Numbered from the stretch's first letter, positions 18,448 to 30,400 are shown. The stretch: DNA of 64,000 nucleotides from Dictyobacter kobayashii (GCF_003967555.1 NZ_BIFS01000002.1:930001-994000), one strand, 5' to 3'. Numbers and translations are program-made. The notes: generated by a model not told the origin, from the sequence alone.

Positions 18448-20766
18448 TTGGAAAAAGAAAAGTCATCTCTTACTCCTGAAGGAATTATGGTAAAATCGTA
18501 TCAGAACAAACAGATGAGGACATACACGGCCCCGCCTCAGCAAATTGAAGAGCAGCTACTCACGGAACTCATTGAGATGTCCCATGATGCAATGATTATT
18601 TGTGATTCTCAACAGCATATTCAAAGCTGGAATCATAGTGCCGAAAGGCTATATGGCTGGACAAGCCAGGAAGCGATGGGACGCATTTACCACGAACTAC
18701 TTCAAACCAGGCCCAGTGAGGGTGACCAGGATAGCCTGTTCAGGCTTTTGAAAGAGGATCATTGGGAAGGCGAACTGGTGCAGACCAGTCGGAATGGCAC
18801 ATCGATTATTATAAAAAGCAGCCAGACAATCCTTAAAAACCAAAAAGGCCATCCCATGCACATTTTGATTGCCAATCAAGACATCACCGACAAAAAACAA
18901 ATGGAGCAAAGACTACAAGATCAATTTCTTTTGACTGCTAAAGCCAAAGAAATTGGCTTTTGGGCCTGGGACATTGCCAACGTCCAATCCACCATTGAGA
19001 CCCAGATACTAGCGGCCCTCAATAACATGGCTCAAGAAGAGCAATCATTATATCTTGCCGACCAGATTGCCAATCAGCATGCGATTCAGCGTGCTTTACA
19101 AACTGGCGAGAATTACTTCGATGAATACGTATTTGTTGATAAGAATCAGCGCGAGCATTGGATCGAAGTACAGGGACGAGCCGTCTATGATGAGCATAAA
19201 AAGCCTACCAGGATGATCGGAATGGCGATTGATGTCAGCCGGCAAAGGCAAAAAGAAAACCAATTAAACGAATCAAACCACCGACTCCATACCATACTGG
19301 AAAGTCTCAGAGACGCTTTTTTCTTGCTTGACCATAACTGGTGCTTCAATTATGTAAATCAGCAAGCAGCTACATTTATCCATCAACCAATGGAAGAACT
19401 GCTTGGACAAAATATATGGGAAGCGGTACCTGCCCTTAAAGGCACAATCTTTGAAGAAAAGGCGTATGAAGCCGTCCGTTCTCGACATAGCATCCAATTT
19501 GGAGCGATCTTTGAACCAACCCAGCACTGGTATGACGTCCACCTGCATCCAATCCCCGAAGGTTTATCGGTCACTTACAACGATGTTACGCCATACAAGC
19601 GAACAGAAATAGCATTGCGGGCCAGCGAACATAAATTCAAAACTTTGATAGACGCCAATATTATGGGCTTCACCCTGGCGGATCTAGATGGAAAAATCTA
19701 TGAAGCCAATGACGAATTGCTAAAGATGCTCGACTATACCAGGGAAGATCTTGCCAACGGCAAATTAAACTGGCAAGATTTTACACCGATGGATTACAAG
19801 GAGATAGACCGTCAAGCGGTCGAAGATCTCCTGAACACAGGTGTGTTCACGCCTGTGGAGAAAGAGTATTACAATAAGCATGGGCAGCGCGTACCAGTAC
19901 TGATGGCAGGCGTGATGGTCAATAATGAGCGGCCCCTCTGCGCCGCCATTATTGTAGATCTCACCTCCCAAAAAGAGCTAGAAAAGCAAAAAGAAACCTT
20001 TATGAGTATTGTTGGACACGAATTACGCACCCCACTTACTGCTATTAACGGAAGTATGCAGCTTGCCCAGCGCCGTATACAACGCTTCTTACACAATCGT
20101 CCCGAAACATTGCCACCTGATGTAGAGATTATGATTAACAAGCTAGGCAAGTTACTCGAACAATCGCTACGCCAGACACGCGTACAGAATCGCTTGATTA
20201 ACGATATGCTGGATGCTTCCAGGCTAGCAATCGATAAGTTAGAGCTCGCGATGCAGCCCTGTGACCTCATCAATGTTGTAAAGGAAACAGTCGAAGATAT
20301 ACGCTATGCAGAAGGCAATCACCCTATCTACTTGATCCTGCCCGAACAAACACAACTACAAGTCACGGCCGATAGCGATCGCATCAGCCAGGTAGTCGCC
20401 AACTACATTACGAACGCGCTAAAATATTCGAATCCAGATACGCCCGTGACCATAGAAGTAACCAAAGATGAGAACGAGGCCCGCGTATGGGTGCAGGATC
20501 AAGGACAGGGTCTGTCAGAAGAGGCGCAAAAACATATCTGGGATCGCTATTATCGTGCAGCCAATGCCAAAGACAAAAAGGGCCACGGAGTCAATCTTGG
20601 TCTAGGACTCCACATCTGCCAGATCTTGATCCAACGCCACAACGGACAGGTAGGGGTTATCAGTCAGGAGAACAAGGGCTCTTCGTTCTGGTTCTCGTTG
20701 CCGCTTAAGCAACCGGATACACTGGAGGTAGCTCCAGTCTCTACACATCCAGGCTTACAGCGCTAG
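18448..20766 (+). CDS. Soluble multi-PAS histidine kinase
   Basis: It has 772 residues and no transmembrane segment, so it senses in the cytosol. Four PAS-type modules follow each other (about 40-150, 155-275, 278-390 and 395-510), recognisable by phrases such as IQSWNHSAERLYGWTSQEAM, HRLHTILESLRDAFFLLD and FTLADLDGKIYEANDELLKM. The acceptor His is at about 525 in FMSIVGHELRTPLTAI. The ATPase domain has VANYITNALKYS, VQDQGQGLS and LGLGLHICQIL. The start codon is TTG at 18448 behind GAGGTAGGA; an ATG at 18487 is possible. No response regulator is adjacent on this strand. A GTAGAAAA hairpin element ends the unit. Confidence 0.88.
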   Translation: MEKEKSSLTPEGIMVKSYQNKQMRTYTAPPQQIEEQLLTELIEMSHDAMIICDSQQHIQSWNHSAERLYGWTSQEAMGRIYHELLQTRPSEGDQDSLFRLLKEDHWEGELVQTSRNGTSIIIKSSQTILKNQKGHPMHILIANQDITDKKQMEQRLQDQFLLTAKAKEIGFWAWDIANVQSTIETQILAALNNMAQEEQSLYLADQIANQHAIQRALQTGENYFDEYVFVDKNQREHWIEVQGRAVYDEHKKPTRMIGMAIDVSRQRQKENQLNESNHRLHTILESLRDAFFLLDHNWCFNYVNQQAATFIHQPMEELLGQNIWEAVPALKGTIFEEKAYEAVRSRHSIQFGAIFEPTQHWYDVHLHPIPEGLSVTYNDVTPYKRTEIALRASEHKFKTLIDANIMGFTLADLDGKIYEANDELLKMLDYTREDLANGKLNWQDFTPMDYKEIDRQAVEDLLNTGVFTPVEKEYYNKHGQRVPVLMAGVMVNNERPLCAAIIVDLTSQKELEKQKETFMSIVGHELRTPLTAINGSMQLAQRRIQRFLHNRPETLPPDVEIMINKLGKLLEQSLRQTRVQNRLINDMLDASRLAIDKLELAMQPCDLINVVKETVEDIRYAEGNHPIYLILPEQTQLQVTADSDRISQVVANYITNALKYSNPDTPVTIEVTKDENEARVWVQDQGQGLSEEAQKHIWDRYYRAANAKDKKGHGVNLGLGLHICQILIQRHNGQVGVISQENKGSSFWFSLPLKQPDTLEVAPVSTHPGLQR

Positions 20767-20776
20767 ATTTTTTAAA

Positions 20777-20868
20777 GATGCGGACGTGCGCTGACACGCC
20801 CGCATCTGTTTATATAATGTGGTGTAGAAAATGCTCTGTGAGCATTTTCTACACCACATTATATAAAC
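20777..20868. repeat. GTAGAAAA-family double hairpin
   Basis: A GC-rich hairpin (20777-20806; GATGCGG with CCGCATC) precedes a perfect 28-bp stem, 20808-20835 with 20841-20868, loop CTGTG. The stem contains GTGGTGTAGAAAATGCT. It follows the multi-PAS kinase stop and probably terminates it. Bases 20869-21015 hold no other feature. Confidence 0.8.
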
Positions 20869-21015
20869 AATTTTGAATATCCATCGTTAGCGTTGCTGGC
20901 CAGTAGCCAAAAGGAGCGTGAGAGTAGTATTATTAGTAATAACTAATATTTGTAGGGCTCTGCGTTCCTGAGCGACCCATTTTCCTGCGCCAATAGACAG
21001 AAATATATTTTGATC

Positions 21016-21810
21016 ATGAAAACGCCTATCCGTTTATCGCACCATACAGTTTTTATCGAGAAACGTCCCGTGCACTACCAGCTGGTCAACTCGGCTCTAA
21101 AAGATCAAGCAGCGCCCCGGGAAGCTATTGTGCTGGTACATGGATTGTGTGCATCCAGTTACTGGTGGAGTCGGAATCTAGAGCAACTATCAGAGCACTA
21201 TCGTCTCTATTTAATCGATCTGCCAGGCTTTGGTTCAATGCGGCAGGAGCGCCAGAATTTTCAGCTCTCCAAAACAGCCTCCTGGCTCTTGCAATGGATG
21301 GAGGAAGTAGAACTACCCAGGGCGCACTTCATTGGTCACTCGATGGGAGGCTTTATCTGTACCGAACTAGCCGCGAGGCGTCCCGATGTAGTAAATAAAC
21401 TTGTATTGGTAGCGCCGGCCTTTATGCCGCCTGAACGCCAGTTTTATCATTACCTGTTACCCTTATGGCGCGGTATATCACATACATCACCGGCCTTCTG
21501 GCCTATTCTTACCTACGACACCATACGTACAGGTCCTTTGACCCTGCTCAATGCCGCCCAACAATTACTGAGCCACAACAATCGCGAGCATATCAGCGAT
21601 CTCAGCATGCCAACGCTATTAATATGGGGAAAACACGACACCCTGGTACCGGCCGAACTGGGCCAAACGCTCGTGCAAGAAATACCGCAAGCCCAACTCA
21701 TCGTGCTGACACGCGCAGGTCACGTTTGTATGTTTGAGCAGGCTCCCCTCTTCAACAAACATGTGCTGCAATTTCTACATCCAGCGCAGCCTGACTCAAT
21801 CATCCAATGA
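21016..21810 (+). CDS. Alpha/beta hydrolase
   Basis: A cytosolic hydrolase of 264 residues. VLVHGLCASSYWW is the oxyanion-hole region. FIGHSMGGFICTELA contains the nucleophile Ser. LLIWGKHDTLVP has the acid Asp, and TRAGHVCMFEQAP the His. The closest styles are esterase/lipase and C-C hydrolase-like members, but the substrate cannot be told from the sequence. The ATG at 21016 is preferred over the TTG at 21010; neither has a strong Shine-Dalgarno sequence. It stands alone before the ligase gene, about 290 bases apart. Confidence 0.85.
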   Translation: MKTPIRLSHHTVFIEKRPVHYQLVNSALKDQAAPREAIVLVHGLCASSYWWSRNLEQLSEHYRLYLIDLPGFGSMRQERQNFQLSKTASWLLQWMEEVELPRAHFIGHSMGGFICTELAARRPDVVNKLVLVAPAFMPPERQFYHYLLPLWRGISHTSPAFWPILTYDTIRTGPLTLLNAAQQLLSHNNREHISDLSMPTLLIWGKHDTLVPAELGQTLVQEIPQAQLIVLTRAGHVCMFEQAPLFNKHVLQFLHPAQPDSIIQ

Positions 21811-22101
21811 CAAACGTCTCCCCATATGCAACCAGGAAAATATAGCCCCGGAGACCTTCATCCAGCGATTGCAGGAACAGAATAGAAGGCCGTAGACACA
21901 TTACGAATTTCTTGGACGTCCGTATCGAAAGAGTGAGACAAAAACACACAAATTGACACATGTAGCAAGGCAAACTAGAAAAGAGCAAGCAACAGCAAAT
22001 GAACGAGCGGATCAATGTAAGATAACGCTCCCCTATGGCAGCTCCAGCGTCGAACTCCACTCCAACCGTCCTATCCTGCTATCTTTAATGAGGAGCAACG
22101 C

Positions 22102-23262
22102 ATGTCATCTGATCCCAAATCCTGGAGCATTGGTATTGAGGAAGAATACCAGATTATCGACCCACATACCCGGGCCCTGACCTCGGCCTCCCAGAGTATC
22201 CTCTCTTTTATCGAGCCAGACCTGCAACAACACATTGATAGCGAGCTACAGAGCAGCCAAATCGAAACCGCATCACCCATCTGCTACACATTGTCCGAAG
22301 TACGTAATATGGTTATCCACATGCGTGCCGGCTTGATCAGCGCCGCCGCCAAAGCTAATTGCTGGATCGCAGCCGCCGCCACCCATCCTTTTTCGCATTG
22401 GAACGAGCAACAAATCACGCAAAAGCCACGCTATCAACAGGTACAACAAAACTACCAGCAGCTAAGCCATGAACAGGTTATTCAAGGATGTCACGTGCAT
22501 ATTGGATGTCCTGATCGAGAGCTGGCGCTCCAGATCATCAACCGGGCGCGCCTCTGGCTCGCGCCACTACTGGCACTTAGCGCCAACTCTCCCTACTGGC
22601 TAAAAGCAGACACAGGTTATGCCAGTTTCCGCAGCATCATCTGGTCGCGGTGGCCAATAGCAGGGCCTCCGCCTTATATTCCGACCAGCGCCGCATATAA
22701 TGATCTGATACGCCTGTTCATACGAACCGGCACACTGGAAGATGCCAGTCATGTCTACTGGGATATTCGCCTATCAGAGCATTATCCAACAATTGAATTT
22801 AGAATCATGGATGTATGTATGACAGTTGACGAAACCGTCATGCTCACTGGACTTATCCGTGCGTTGGTCCAGACCTGCGCGGAACAAGCTCGTCAAGGTA
22901 TTCCATATCCAACGGTACCCAACGAGGTATTACGAGCTGCCCATTGGCGTGCGGCTCGCTATGGCTTAGAACAAGATCTGACAGATGCAGATGCTGGCAG
23001 CATCATACCAGCACATGAACTGATCGAACGCTTTCTGCTTCTGCTACGCCCAGTCCTCAAAGAGAATAACGAGTGGGCAGAGATTTCCACACTGGTCAAT
23101 GCAACATTGCGGCATGGCAACGGAGCAATGCGCCAACGAACAGCCTTCAAAAACACAGAACGTCATCAAGACGTCGTAGACTTTATCGTAGCTGAAACTG
23201 CCAGGGGTGTAGCGCAACACCCTTTAGTAGCAGAGCTACAGCATAAAGTTGCTCAACATTAA
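22102..23262 (+). CDS. Carboxylate-amine ligase, YbdK / GCS2 family
   Basis: A glutamate-cysteine ligase 2 family enzyme of 386 residues that uses ATP to form an amide. Family marks are IGIEEEYQIIDPHTRALT, LQSSQIETASPIC, GCHVHIGCPD, and FRSIIWSRWPIAGPPPYI, with EFRIMDVCMT late in the fold. E. coli YbdK has weak gamma-glutamylcysteine activity; whether this one makes gamma-glutamylcysteine or another amide is unknown. GAGGAG precedes the start. It converges with the lanthipeptide locus and shares the hairpin at 23310-23341. Confidence 0.88.
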   Translation: MSSDPKSWSIGIEEEYQIIDPHTRALTSASQSILSFIEPDLQQHIDSELQSSQIETASPICYTLSEVRNMVIHMRAGLISAAAKANCWIAAAATHPFSHWNEQQITQKPRYQQVQQNYQQLSHEQVIQGCHVHIGCPDRELALQIINRARLWLAPLLALSANSPYWLKADTGYASFRSIIWSRWPIAGPPPYIPTSAAYNDLIRLFIRTGTLEDASHVYWDIRLSEHYPTIEFRIMDVCMTVDETVMLTGLIRALVQTCAEQARQGIPYPTVPNEVLRAAHWRAARYGLEQDLTDADAGSIIPAHELIERFLLLLRPVLKENNEWAEISTLVNATLRHGNGAMRQRTAFKNTERHQDVVDFIVAETARGVAQHPLVAELQHKVAQH

Positions 23263-23309
23263 AGCCCGGCCGGCTTCTCCTGCCAGGAAACGGCCTTAAA
23301 GCGATAGGC

Positions 23310-23341
23310 TGGTGCGGATGCGAGAAAATGCATCCGCACCA
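23310..23341. terminator. Bidirectional terminator hairpin
   Basis: TGGTGCGGATGC (23310-23321) pairs exactly with GCATCCGCACCA (23330-23341). It separates the carboxylate-amine ligase from the convergent lanthipeptide genes. Confidence 0.65.
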
Positions 23342-23410
23342 ACACAAAATGGGCAGATGTCAAAGCAGCTAACGCATTAATCGTTGCGATATGGTACCCT
23401 TTCTCCAGTG

Positions 23411-23668
23411 CTAACAGCACGGTCCGAATGTAAAACAATAAGAAGACTTCAAACAATCGGCAGAACATCCAAGTGAAAATTGTTCCCTTGAACGATTAAT
23501 GCCAACGCCAATGCCAATGCCAGTTCCGCCACAAATCGTCGCGAGATCGGCATCGATAAGCTCGATCTCACCCGCTGGATTGGCAGGCAGCTGTGCCAGA
23601 TCAGAGGGTCTCAGACTACGGCGATACGCTTCGTCTGTCCAGGCGCGCACAATATCTATAGAAGACAT
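23411..23668 (-). CDS. lanA: Class II lanthipeptide precursor, mersacidin-type leader
   Basis: An 85-residue peptide. The leader DIVRAWTDEAYRRSL, LPANPAGEIELIDADLATIC and the GG cleavage motif match mersacidin-family leaders. After GG the predicted core has 37 residues: it opens TGIGIGVGINRS, continues to FSLGCSADC and ends SSYCFTFGPCC. It contains five Cys and seven Ser/Thr, enough for several (methyl)lanthionine rings. The start follows AAAGGATG at good spacing. LanM lies 133 bases upstream on the same strand. The core is unlike mersacidin or nisin as I remember them. No transporter/protease LanT is in view, so leader removal depends on a gene elsewhere. Confidence 0.85.
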   Translation of the reverse strand: MSSIDIVRAWTDEAYRRSLRPSDLAQLPANPAGEIELIDADLATICGGTGIGIGVGINRSREQFSLGCSADCLKSSYCFTFGPCC

Positions 23669-23801
23669 AGGAACATCCTTTCTACATGGAAGCGAGAGTA
23701 AATCACTTCCAAAGCTACAACATACAGGCTACATATGTACGATAAAAAACCTTCGCAGCCAAACACACAAGAAAAAATGCGTCGGCATCCTTACGATGGT
23801 C

Positions 23802-26800
23802 TTATTCAGCCATCATACGAACAGGAGGGGCCAGAATAAGCAGATCAGGCACGGCTTGCGGCTGCGCTAAGCGCAAGAATTCATAGCCAATACCTGCCAA
23901 TCCCAGCATCATCCCAGGAGTTTCGACACCGAGAGGAAGACCGGTCACCCAACCTGTGCGTTCACCACATTCAAGTAGCATCGCAGTCAGTTGGGAAAGC
24001 GGCTCCAAATATTGAGTCATGCCTAAATGTTGTGTAGCAGTTAGCAGCAATTCTAAATTGCCCAGGTCCCCATGACAAAGCGAGTGGTTAGAACCAAAGC
24101 CCTCCTTTAAGGTTGTTTGTAGAGCCACATCCACTTCCTGGCGCAGGATGGCAGTATCTTCATATTTCAGTAACTCCATACGGCTCAGCCCCAGGCCAGC
24201 CGCGCCATGACACCATGCCACCACAAAATGTGCCTCATCATTAATGGTCGCTTGATCCTGCGCATTAGACCACGGCGAGTTCCGCAAATCAGGCCAATTT
24301 TTATGCGCAATTGAAAACAACTGTCGCTCGAAAGAGAGTAGGGGGAGAGAAGCACTGCGAAAGCGCTCTTGCTGGCAGACAGCAGACAGCTTCACCAGGC
24401 TCAGAGCCATGCCAGCGGCCCCATGCGCATATCCGGTTAACAATCCGTTTTGCCGCAGGGTGGCCATTGATACATCCCGGGCGGCCAGGTCCAGGGATTG
24501 AAGCAGATGATCACCACAACGGATAGCATTAGCAAGAACCCGGGGTGTGGGTAGTACGGTATATAAGCTCAACAGCGCCAACAAACAGCCAGCAGAACCA
24601 TGCACAATATCGAGCTGCCGATCTTGCTCAATCAATGGCTCGATATGCTCAAGCACACGCTCCACAGCCTCCAATAACCAGGGCTCATGCCAGAGCGCAA
24701 TTAAATGGGAAAAGAGGTATATTAGCGAGCCCCAGCCTGCAAAAGCCCCCACGCCTTGCATTGACAGAGGAGAAGAAGAGGATGGCAGCAACTGCTGGCA
24801 GATAGAAGAAGCAATCGTGCGAGCCAGTTCAGCAGCCTCTTCCTGGTCCTCGCCTTCACCAAGGTAGGCCAGAAAAAAAGCGATGCCAGCGAGGCCATTA
24901 TATAAATCATAGCCAGCAGCACTAATATGCCACTCCTGATGGGTCCCCAATGATAGATTTAGCCAGTCAACACCAGAACTATTGTGAATGGATAGAATCT
25001 CTAACCGCCGTCCAATTCTGGCAGCCGCAGCGCGCAAGCGCTCAGGGTCGGCAGGAGAGACAGGAGCACGGAGCGGTAGAATCGGGGGCTGAAAATGTTG
25101 CTCCTGGCCTGCCACAGACGCCAAAGAAGCCTGGATGATCCATACTTGCCGCAACAAATCTGTATCATCCAATAGCGTTAAACGCTGCACGGCCATATCC
25201 ATCCCACTATGCGAACAGAATGCAGCCACCTGCTCTCCTCCACTGGTATAGAGGTCATAGCTGGAGACCTGGGTCAAGAAAAAAGGCACATCCCCCGATA
25301 ACAGATCAGCCCGTTCCGCGGCAATCACGCTGGCTAAGTGCGGCTGCTGAAGCGTAATTGACCATAGACGATCCATATAGCGATACTGATCGAGAGCATC
25401 ACGTAACACATCGGGATGAAAACTTTCCTGCAATATCAAGCTATAGGCCATGGTAGGTCGTAAAATCATGCGGATCTCGTCACGCGCAAAAATGGGCAAT
25501 ATCGTCTCCAACAGCGCCTCACGGTCAGCAACCAATAAACGATACATAGAAACAAAGCCAAACACGATACAATGCTGATAGTCAGAGAGAGCTACCGGCT
25601 GCCCATTCAGATAGGGCCGATTTCTGCGGCCCATCAAAGTAGCGAAATCGCGTATAACGTGCATCTGATCCGTACCAACATTGGCCCATGTCGGCATTGC
25701 GACCGGGATTATCTGGCCCTGTATATCACTCATACCGCTCATATCCATCCCGGCGACTTGCTCATTCGACCAGAAACGATAAGGCAATAAGCCCACCGAC
25801 AACACAGACGCTTGCAACACCTCATCAACAGCAGTGCCTGCAGCCCCGTAACCTCCTGCTGTCGAACACGAGGACAAAACAACGCCTCTAGATCAACCAG
25901 TACTGGCTGCTCACCAGCTGCCACCAGATTTTCCGCATGAACATCGGTCGCAGACAAAGTATATAAGAGAGCCAGATAAGCTCCTTGCCGAATGTAAAAG
26001 CGCTCAACCTGCTCGGGGAAGTACAATCACAGGCTTCAATAAACTCAGACCATCCATAAGTCCCTTGATCCAAAAAGCGGAGCAGGCGAAACGGCGGCAA
26101 TTTGCTTCTGACATTTAACCATTGTAATAATTCCTGGAAATGGATATCGACCGACAAAGAGCGCGGCTTATAAACCAGCCGCAGGCCAGAGCTAAAGCGC
26201 AAGAGGAAAACACTTCGGCCCCCTCGATGTGAGTCCCCGGCTCCACATAACACCTCAACCAGGAAACCAGGATCTTCCTCGGGGAGAAGAGAGTCCGAAT
26301 CTCCTTCCAATCGGCACATAAACGTCGCAGAAACTCCAATGAAGTTTCACGCCACTGGTCCATCTGTGCCATCAACTGGCGGGCCAGGACTGGATATCGA
26401 GACAGGATAGACAACATGACCTGTGGCTGGCTACACCAATCCACAAAAAAAGCAAAACGCGCCTCAGGGGTTGGGCCCTGTAAACGCCCTTGCAGGCGCA
26501 TCACATTCAGCTCAAGGGCCAATACCTTGCTCACTTTCAGTAAAAGCTGGCCCGGCAATTGCCGGAAAAGCAAGGTCATCACAGTTTGAGGATCAAACGG
26601 AGGATGTTTCTGACGTTGGAGGAATATTTGCATCTCCACATAGACACGTTTCCAGGCGCTACGTAGAAGAGGACGAATAGCCCCAACAAGTAAATCTACC
26701 CCTTCTTCTTCCTGCAATGAGGGAAGAGGACACGGCATGTCCTTATCATTCAGAGTAAAGGCCTGCATCAATTTATCCAGCCAGATCAGATCGCCCGCAA

Positions 26801-27098
26801 CCCTCTGCTGCATAACCTCTATTGGCTCAGCCAATAGATAGAGCAGATCTTCTTCTGAAAGGTCATCAATGGCCAGGCGAGCAACGAATTGCGCCTCATT
26901 TTGAAAAGGGGGTAGCTCCTTCCACCATCGTAGCTTACGGGCCGCCAGATCAGAATCGAGGCGATCATAAGTGACTTTGAGCTTACCATCAGCTCTCCAC
27001 AGAGCCACACGTTCAGTCAAGGTGAGAGCACGATACCAGGAGGCAGAAATTGCCCGTTGTGGCGTGCCAGTTGTCGTCTTATGCCCCTCTCCTATCAT
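23802..27098 (-). CDS. lanM: Class II lanthipeptide synthetase LanM (three frame breaks)
   Basis: LanM dehydrates Ser/Thr in the precursor and adds Cys to form lanthionine rings. Four overlapping frames join into a protein of about 1100 residues. The N-terminal dehydratase half includes FLRRLCADWKEI, LVYKPRSLSVDIHFQELLQW, PFRLLRFLDQGTYGWSEFIE and ATDVHAENLVAAGEQPVLVD, the typical LanM kinase-like sites. The C-terminal LanC half holds zinc and ring-forming motifs: YAHGAAGMALSL, WCHGAAGLGLSR and LCHGDLGNLEL. The frame breaks lie near 26281-26290, 26012-26025 and 25844-25847, each beside a run of four G/C. All motifs survive, so sequencing errors are likelier than decay. The start ATG at 27098 follows AGAGGGG; 27125 is less likely. 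Confidence 0.88.
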
Positions 27099-27146
27099 TT
27101 CATCACATCCCCTCTTACAGACCACTACATTTAACAGTATAATTTT

Positions 27147-27175
27147 GTTATGAAATTATTTTCGGCATACGTCAA
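27147..27175 (-). promoter_or_regulatory. Possible lanM promoter
   Basis: Read on the minus strand: TTGACG (27175-27170), 17 bases, CATAAC (27152-27147), about 50 bases upstream of the lanM start. The match is moderate and this is inference from spacing only. Confidence 0.35.
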
Positions 27176-27325
27176 GCAATCAATACATTCCTGGCATTTG
27201 AATATAATATACAATAATTTAAAACATTTCTATAAGTGAGTAGGAATATTTTGCCAGATATACAAGACTAAAAGGTACCATCATATAGGATAAATAGAAG
27301 CAACAAACACGTAATAACGGCTAAC

Positions 27326-27335
27326 ATGTTATAAT
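27326..27335 (+). promoter_or_regulatory. Possible extended -10 promoter for the NACHT gene
   Basis: TGTTATAAT carries a consensus -10 (27330-27335) with the upstream TG of an extended -10. No good -35 is present. It lies about 100 bases before the NACHT start. The rest of 27176-27325 is AT-rich without other signals. Confidence 0.4.
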
Positions 27336-27439
27336 GATTTTGCATCGTTCAATGCGCGCATATTACTGGCTTACAGCAGAGAACGAAAGGACAAGAGTAG
27401 AGGAACACCTCAAGGGCAATGCGAAGGAGGAAGAAAGGG

Positions 27440-30400
27440 ATGGGAGAAAAAATTTGTCCAAGAGAAATGGTAGCGCCGAACCAGAGGCTTAAACAAGAAA
27501 GGGAACGACGGTTTTGGACGCTAGAAGACGTCGCCAGGCATATCAATCATCTACCGAACTTTGGGCCAGGTGAGCCTGATCCGGACATAGTAGAATACTG
27601 GGAAAAAGGGATACTTTTTCCTACCCCCCGCTACTGCCAGGCGCTATGCACCATATTTCAAATGGATGCCTATTCGCTGGGGCTGACCCCCCCCACACAA
27701 AACTTACTAATACAAGGGGCGTTTCTGCCTGAAGAAGATATTTATAAGACGGTGGCTGGAGGTGAGGAAACATTGCTCCGCGAGCCAGGCTATTGGAAAA
27801 AGCCAGATACAGCATTAACAGGCTTATTGGAGCACTTTCCACAAAAGGATAACAGAACATCCAGCACCCAACACAAAATGGCGGACCGGGCAGGTGAGAA
27901 AGCCTCACCATACTATCCCCCAGAAAGTATTGATAATACCGTATTCAGGAATATAAAAACCGCCCACGCGCCCCAGGAAAAAAGCAATCGCCAGCATCTA
28001 CTCAAACGCGTACGGCGCTTCTGGATAACGGATGTACTTGAGCATTCACTTCATCATGCCGCCCTGATCGAACTCGGGCTGCAAACAAGGCCAGATGCCC
28101 TGATTAATCCCTGGCATCTACTGCAAGAGTCGGCCCAGGCCAAACGAACATTGCCAGCCAATACCTCAATCGCCCAGGTCTATGATGAGGCTGATGGTGC
28201 CCTGCTCATATTGGGAGAGCCCGGGGCGGGCAAGACCACACTGCTGTTGGAGCTAACACGCTACCTGCTAGATCGAGCCGAGCAAGACGAAAATCATTTA
28301 TTACCAGTAGTCTTCAACCTTTCTTCGTGGGCAATCAGGCGTGCCTCCATACACGACTGGCTAATTGATGAACTCCACGATAAGTACCAGGTCCCAAGAA
28401 AGGTAGGCCAGAACTGGGTCGAGACCGAAGGGATTTTATTATTATTAGATGGACTTGATGAAGTTAGCGCGACACACCGTGCAGCCTGTATCGATGCGAT
28501 CAATCTCTTCCGCCAAAAACACGGGCTAGTGCCAATAGTAGTGTGTAGCCGCAGCGCAGAATATCACAACTTATCCACACAATTAAGTCTGCAAATGGCG
28601 GTAGTCATCCAGCCACTGGCTCCCCGCCAAATTGAACAATACCTCAAGAAAGTCGGCAAACCATTAGAGGCACTGCGGGTCGCACTACAACAAGACTTCT
28701 ACCTGCAGGAACTGGCAACCACGCCACTGATGTTAAGTGTACTGGCACTGGCTTATCACGGGATGCCATTGGACGAGATTCTGCAAAATGGTACGATGGA
28801 TAGCAAACGGCAACAGATTTTTGCCACGTATGTACAACGCATGCTTAGCCGACGTGGAAACTCTACCAGTCATCCTCCCGCCCAGACCATTCAATGGCTA
28901 GCCTACCTGGCCCGGCAAATGAAACAACAAAATCAAAGCGTCTTTTACATCGAGCATATCCAGGCTGACTGGCTGGAAGAGCCGAGATCTCAACGCATCT
29001 ACGAACGCCTGGCAATACAACTTATCGGTACCTGCATCGGTGCCTTGATTAGTCTGGTCGTCAGTCTGCTCTTCTTAGGTAGTTTAACCGTAACCATACG
29101 TACTATTTACGGTCTGATGGGAGGACTCCTGGGAGGACTATTAAGTGGCAGGACGCTTGAACCATTACCTGATTTAAAGACACGACCGACCGGTCGAGGC
29201 TGGGAGACCTGGCTGAACCGGCTCATCAGCCACGGACCAACTCGCAATGGTCTGGGAGTTGCCTTGATTGCAATTCTTATCCCGGGTGGCTATACCTGGC
29301 ATGATCCATCCAAAGGATTAATTATCGGCAGCGCCCTTGGTCTAACCAGTATGCTCTTAAGTATTGTACTGGCGCCGACGGCCAGTACCAATGGCAAACG
29401 GAGAACCTATAATTTAGTCAAGCAAGGCATTCTGATCGGCTCCTTAATCGGACTGAGCACCGGGCTCAGTTTTGGCTTTCTGATCGGGCCCATCATTGGC
29501 ATCGGCTTTGGCTTGATTGTGGGCATTAGCTTCGGCTTAATTTCATTACTACTTTTACTCTTCTTCTCACAAAGAAGCCCAACCATCCAACTAACCGAGA
29601 TCCTTACCTGGCATCCAAAAAGTTTACTAAAAGGACTAATCAGTACACGTTACATCAAGCAAGGATTATTAGTAGGTGGCCTCGTCGGATCAAGCATCGG
29701 CCTGAGCAATGCCTTGATCTTTGGACCTAGCGTAGCGCTGGCACGCAGTTTAAGCTTTGAAGTGAATAAAATTTTAGCCCTGGGCAATGACACGGAACTT
29801 ATTTATCGTGCGATTGTTGGGCTTGGTTTTGGACTCAGTACAGGCTTGAGTATTGGCCTGAGCTATTGCTTTATTTTAGGTCTGCTAAACGGGCTCTCGA
29901 ATCATAAGCTTGAGGAACAGCGCCGGATGACGCCCAACGAGGGGATTGGCCGCTCAGCGCGCAATGGGTTGATTGTAGGGATCATTTGTACATGCGCCAC
30001 CTGGGGCATTCACATTTTAATGCTGCTCGTCTTCACAAGATCCTACTATCTGTTGAGTCAAGGTCTTGGAATGATGTTGAGCGATCAATCCAGCCAACAA
30101 CTAAATATATTGCTCGATGAAGGTATCAATCAAGTGCTGAGCTTTGGACTGCACAATGCGCTCTACATAGGGCCATCCTGCGGTTTGTTAGTAGGGCTTT
30201 TAATCGGGGGCTGGGCCTGTATACAACATATAGTTCTGCGCATCCTCCTCTGGCATAGCGAAGACATGCCCTGGAATTACGCACAATTTCTCGATTTCGC
30301 CACCGAACGTATTCTCTTACGCAAAGTTGGAGGAGGATACATTTTTGTACATCGCCTGCTATTGGACTACTTTGCGGCCCTTACACCCAGGGGCACAAGT

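Noticed and set aside
23259..23468. Second small peptide gene downstream of the lanthipeptide precursor
   Set aside because: It overlaps the precursor and the terminator hairpin, lacks a leader-like motif and ribosome-binding site, and has no Cys/Ser/Thr core pattern.
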